Source of the DNA: Nitrosarchaeum sp.
GTDB lineage: Archaea > Thermoproteota > Nitrososphaeria > Nitrososphaerales > Nitrosopumilaceae
Length of the DNA: 64,000 bases
Direction of reading: 5' to 3'
Assembly: GCA_025699025.1 (NCBI GenBank)
Contig: JAILWJ010000001.1
Location: forward strand, 105,148-169,147
The position numbers and the translations under genes are program-made. Below, one piece after another: positions 62,285 to 64,000 of this stretch (positions are counted from its first letter, which is position 1; every line of letters starts with the position of its first letter). The notes under the pieces are model-generated. The model made no database searches and was not told the origin of the DNA. It was given only the letters and a program-made list of their open reading frames with translations.

Positions 62285-62995
62285 ATGAATAATTTGATCT
62301 GCAGGGCAAAGATGGGAACATCCGGCGTGACATTCGAGTCTGCCATATCATCAGGAACCCTGAGCCAGCAGATTCTCCAGGACAAGCAGTACGGCTACAT
62401 GAGACCAAAAAACGGAATCATCACATATGCAATACTGAATGGCGATGCAGAGCTTACAGAAAAACAGGTATCTGATGCAGTGCATCGCGCATTTTACAAG
62501 TGGATGGTACATACAAAAATTGACTTTGTTCAGGTATCACCAAAATCAAATCCTGACATTACAATAAGATTCTCAACTGAGGCAGAAGACGAGAACCTTG
62601 ACCCTCAGACCATAGCCTACATGGGATATCCAATGTATGGAAATATTTTCTACGGGGTATGTGTAATCAACAAGCGATTTGTCTACTCGCTTGACGGCAA
62701 CCCGATATCCGGAAGAAGGATGATGGAGCTTGGATTCCAGGTGCAGTTTCCAGACGGCCAGTATTCGACAGTTGATCTTGATGTTGTACTGTATCATGAG
62801 TTTGGACATGGTGTGTTTGGCCTTCCACACGACCCCGAACCAGACAACGGCATGGCATACAGGTACGACCTAATGTCGGAACTTCCATCGTTTAGGGATG
62901 TTGCAAGGGCAACGGCAAAGGCACCGGCAAGAAACTGGCCTGCAAGATTCAAGGAACAGGTACTGAAGTGGCTTCACAGGTGGAGTGACTCTTGA
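62285..62995 (+). CDS. matrixin-like zinc metalloprotease
   Basis: 236 residues. Metzincin core: zinc site HEFGHGVFGLPHD at 171-183 (HExxHxxGxxHD) and a Met-turn YDLMSE (Met197). The preceding strand pattern AFYKWMVHTKIDFVQV and DITIRFST is typical of matrixins. No signal peptide, so it is likely packaged in or released with virions. Candidate for S-layer digestion during entry or egress; no evidence in this window for a substrate. Confidence 0.78.
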   Translation: MNNLICRAKMGTSGVTFESAISSGTLSQQILQDKQYGYMRPKNGIITYAILNGDAELTEKQVSDAVHRAFYKWMVHTKIDFVQVSPKSNPDITIRFSTEAEDENLDPQTIAYMGYPMYGNIFYGVCVINKRFVYSLDGNPISGRRMMELGFQVQFPDGQYSTVDLDVVLYHEFGHGVFGLPHDPEPDNGMAYRYDLMSELPSFRDVARATAKAPARNWPARFKEQVLKWLHRWSDS

Positions 62996-63417
62996 CAATA
63001 CTAACTGATTCTGGAAACAACACGCAGGCAAAAAGAATCCAGAGAATAAGGGATGCAGCAGACGGTGTCACAACCGCATCAGTCTCAGATGACATGATTC
63101 TTGAAAAGCTGGAAAAATCAGACACTTGGATGGAAGTAATGACAAACAATTTCAACTGGCAGGAGTCAGACCCAAAATGGCAGACTGCGCTTGAGTGCAG
63201 TGAGAACAGGGCTGCATCAAAACTCCCTGGAATCCTCAAAGAGACTCATGATGATTTGGTAAAAGACTATACCATGACAGTCAAGGCGTTAAACAGAAAG
63301 GACACGGAAAACCAGAACACCGGAATGACACACATTGCAGAAGGCATCAACATCACAAACCAATTGGATCCTGCAGTGTACATGCAGGACCAGGACGTCT
63401 TTACAAATGACTATTGA
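62992..63417 (+). CDS. head-tail connector-like protein
   Basis: 141 residues, TTG start overlapping the previous stop. Short helical protein with a DDMILEKLEKSDTWMEVM start segment like gp6-type adaptors. Overlaps the next gene by 11 bases. Confidence 0.45.
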   Translation: MTILTDSGNNTQAKRIQRIRDAADGVTTASVSDDMILEKLEKSDTWMEVMTNNFNWQESDPKWQTALECSENRAASKLPGILKETHDDLVKDYTMTVKALNRKDTENQNTGMTHIAEGINITNQLDPAVYMQDQDVFTNDY

Positions 63418-63952
63418 GACCAGCTACCTGGTAGGAGACCCGGAGCCGTTTGATGAGACATTGCGTTATTACTTTTCAAGCAACTGGGATGATTCAAAGA
63501 CAAATGATGTAACGCCCGTGTTTCTCAGCCCACATGGAAAGGACTCGGAAGCTGCAAACCTTGCCAAGGAAATTTCCCAAGCTGACATCAAGGGTCTCAA
63601 GGCAAAGGCTCTGATTCTCTTTGAGACTACTGAGAACAGGCTGGATCTGCAACGGTCATCAGCTGGAAAACTCAGAAACGGAAAGGCATCAGTGGTACAG
63701 ATAACGATATACTCCAGGACAAAGCACGAGGGATTTTTGTTTGCAGAGCAGATAAACGACATCATCCAGGACAACTATCCAAACACTGCAACCAGGATCA
63801 AAAAGTCTGGCGGGTCACAGGACTCTGCAATCGTATCATTTGAGGAAAAGGGCGTGACATTCTCAGAACCGTTAGTCCAGGACAAGGAAGGCCTGGTGTA
63901 TGTCTCGTCTGGATTTCTGACATGCCAGTGGCAGAAAGTCAAGACTAGCTGA
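63407..63952 (+). CDS. neck/tail-completion-like protein
   Basis: 181 residues from the ATG, mixed alpha-beta (KASVVQITIYSRTKHEGFLF). Its position after the connector suggests a tail-terminator or neck role. The tail genes would follow beyond the window. Confidence 0.45.
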   Translation: MTIETSYLVGDPEPFDETLRYYFSSNWDDSKTNDVTPVFLSPHGKDSEAANLAKEISQADIKGLKAKALILFETTENRLDLQRSSAGKLRNGKASVVQITIYSRTKHEGFLFAEQINDIIQDNYPNTATRIKKSGGSQDSAIVSFEEKGVTFSEPLVQDKEGLVYVSSGFLTCQWQKVKTS

Positions 63953-64000
63953 ATGGTTCTTTTGTATAAAAAAAATATCTGGACATTATGAAACCTGATT

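Noticed and set aside
1..64000. CRISPR arrays, rRNA or tRNA genes
   Set aside because: I saw no regular spaced repeats, no rRNA motifs and no tRNA-like cloverleaf, although introns in archaeal tRNAs could hide one.

Overview
The window comes from an ammonia-oxidising archaeon of the Nitrososphaerota (Thaumarchaeota), most likely Nitrosopumilales. The evidence is archaeal information genes (ribosomal protein L15e, Rpo7, Spt4, the NurA-HerA-Mre11-Rad50 repair operon), a giant S-layer protein of the type known from this group, cupredoxin-rich surface proteins, a PEFG-CTERM surface protein, a CFI-box protein, AT-rich DNA and many apparently leaderless TTG/GTG/ATG starts with a TATA box about 26 bp upstream.

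Positions 1-32630 are host chromosome. In order they hold: serA; small exported proteins; a two-component system (histidine kinase plus lone receiver) framed by two paralogous winged-helix genes; the S-layer gene; rpl15e and surface or redox proteins; a GltPh-type transporter; a HEAT protein and a Kazal/double-cupredoxin protein; a CARF-HTH regulator; the nurA-herA-mre11-rad50 operon; surface proteins; the de novo NAD genes nadX, nadA and nadC; and rpo7-spt4. An 11-bp element (GGCATACCGCA) recurs at the starts of the winged-helix genes and on both sides of the S-layer gene, so this block may be one regulon.

From about 32.7 kb to the right edge lies the left part of a tailed-virus (Caudoviricetes-like, HK97 fold) provirus, with nearly all genes on the + strand. 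It starts with a tyrosine integrase next to rpo7. A long, tightly overlapped early operon follows (34.6-45.5 kb) with a viral TFB, an MCM helicase, a DNA methyltransferase, a nuclease-like protein, an SF2 helicase and more than a dozen tiny Cys-rich (zinc) proteins, many under 60 codons. A middle region (45.6-51.2 kb) has an unknown Cys-motif protein, a ribbon-helix-helix protein, a ParB-like protein and a C5-cytosine methyltransferase. A roughly 500-bp hairpin-rich noncoding region precedes the late genes: small terminase, large terminase split into ATPase and nuclease by an in-frame TAG, portal, MuF-like protein, protease/scaffold, decoration-like protein, major capsid protein, fibre-like and membrane proteins, a matrixin-like metalloprotease and neck proteins. 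Tail genes and the right attachment site must lie beyond the window.

The most notable signals are: a recurrent hydrophobic-x-G-A-(A/S)-G motif in portal, protease/scaffold and capsid proteins that looks like the viral maturation cleavage site; the amber-split terminase; the structured region before it; a shared start-site element and a palindromic operator that may run the viral gene programme together with a TFB that keeps only half a zinc ribbon; and the zinc-miniprotein array.
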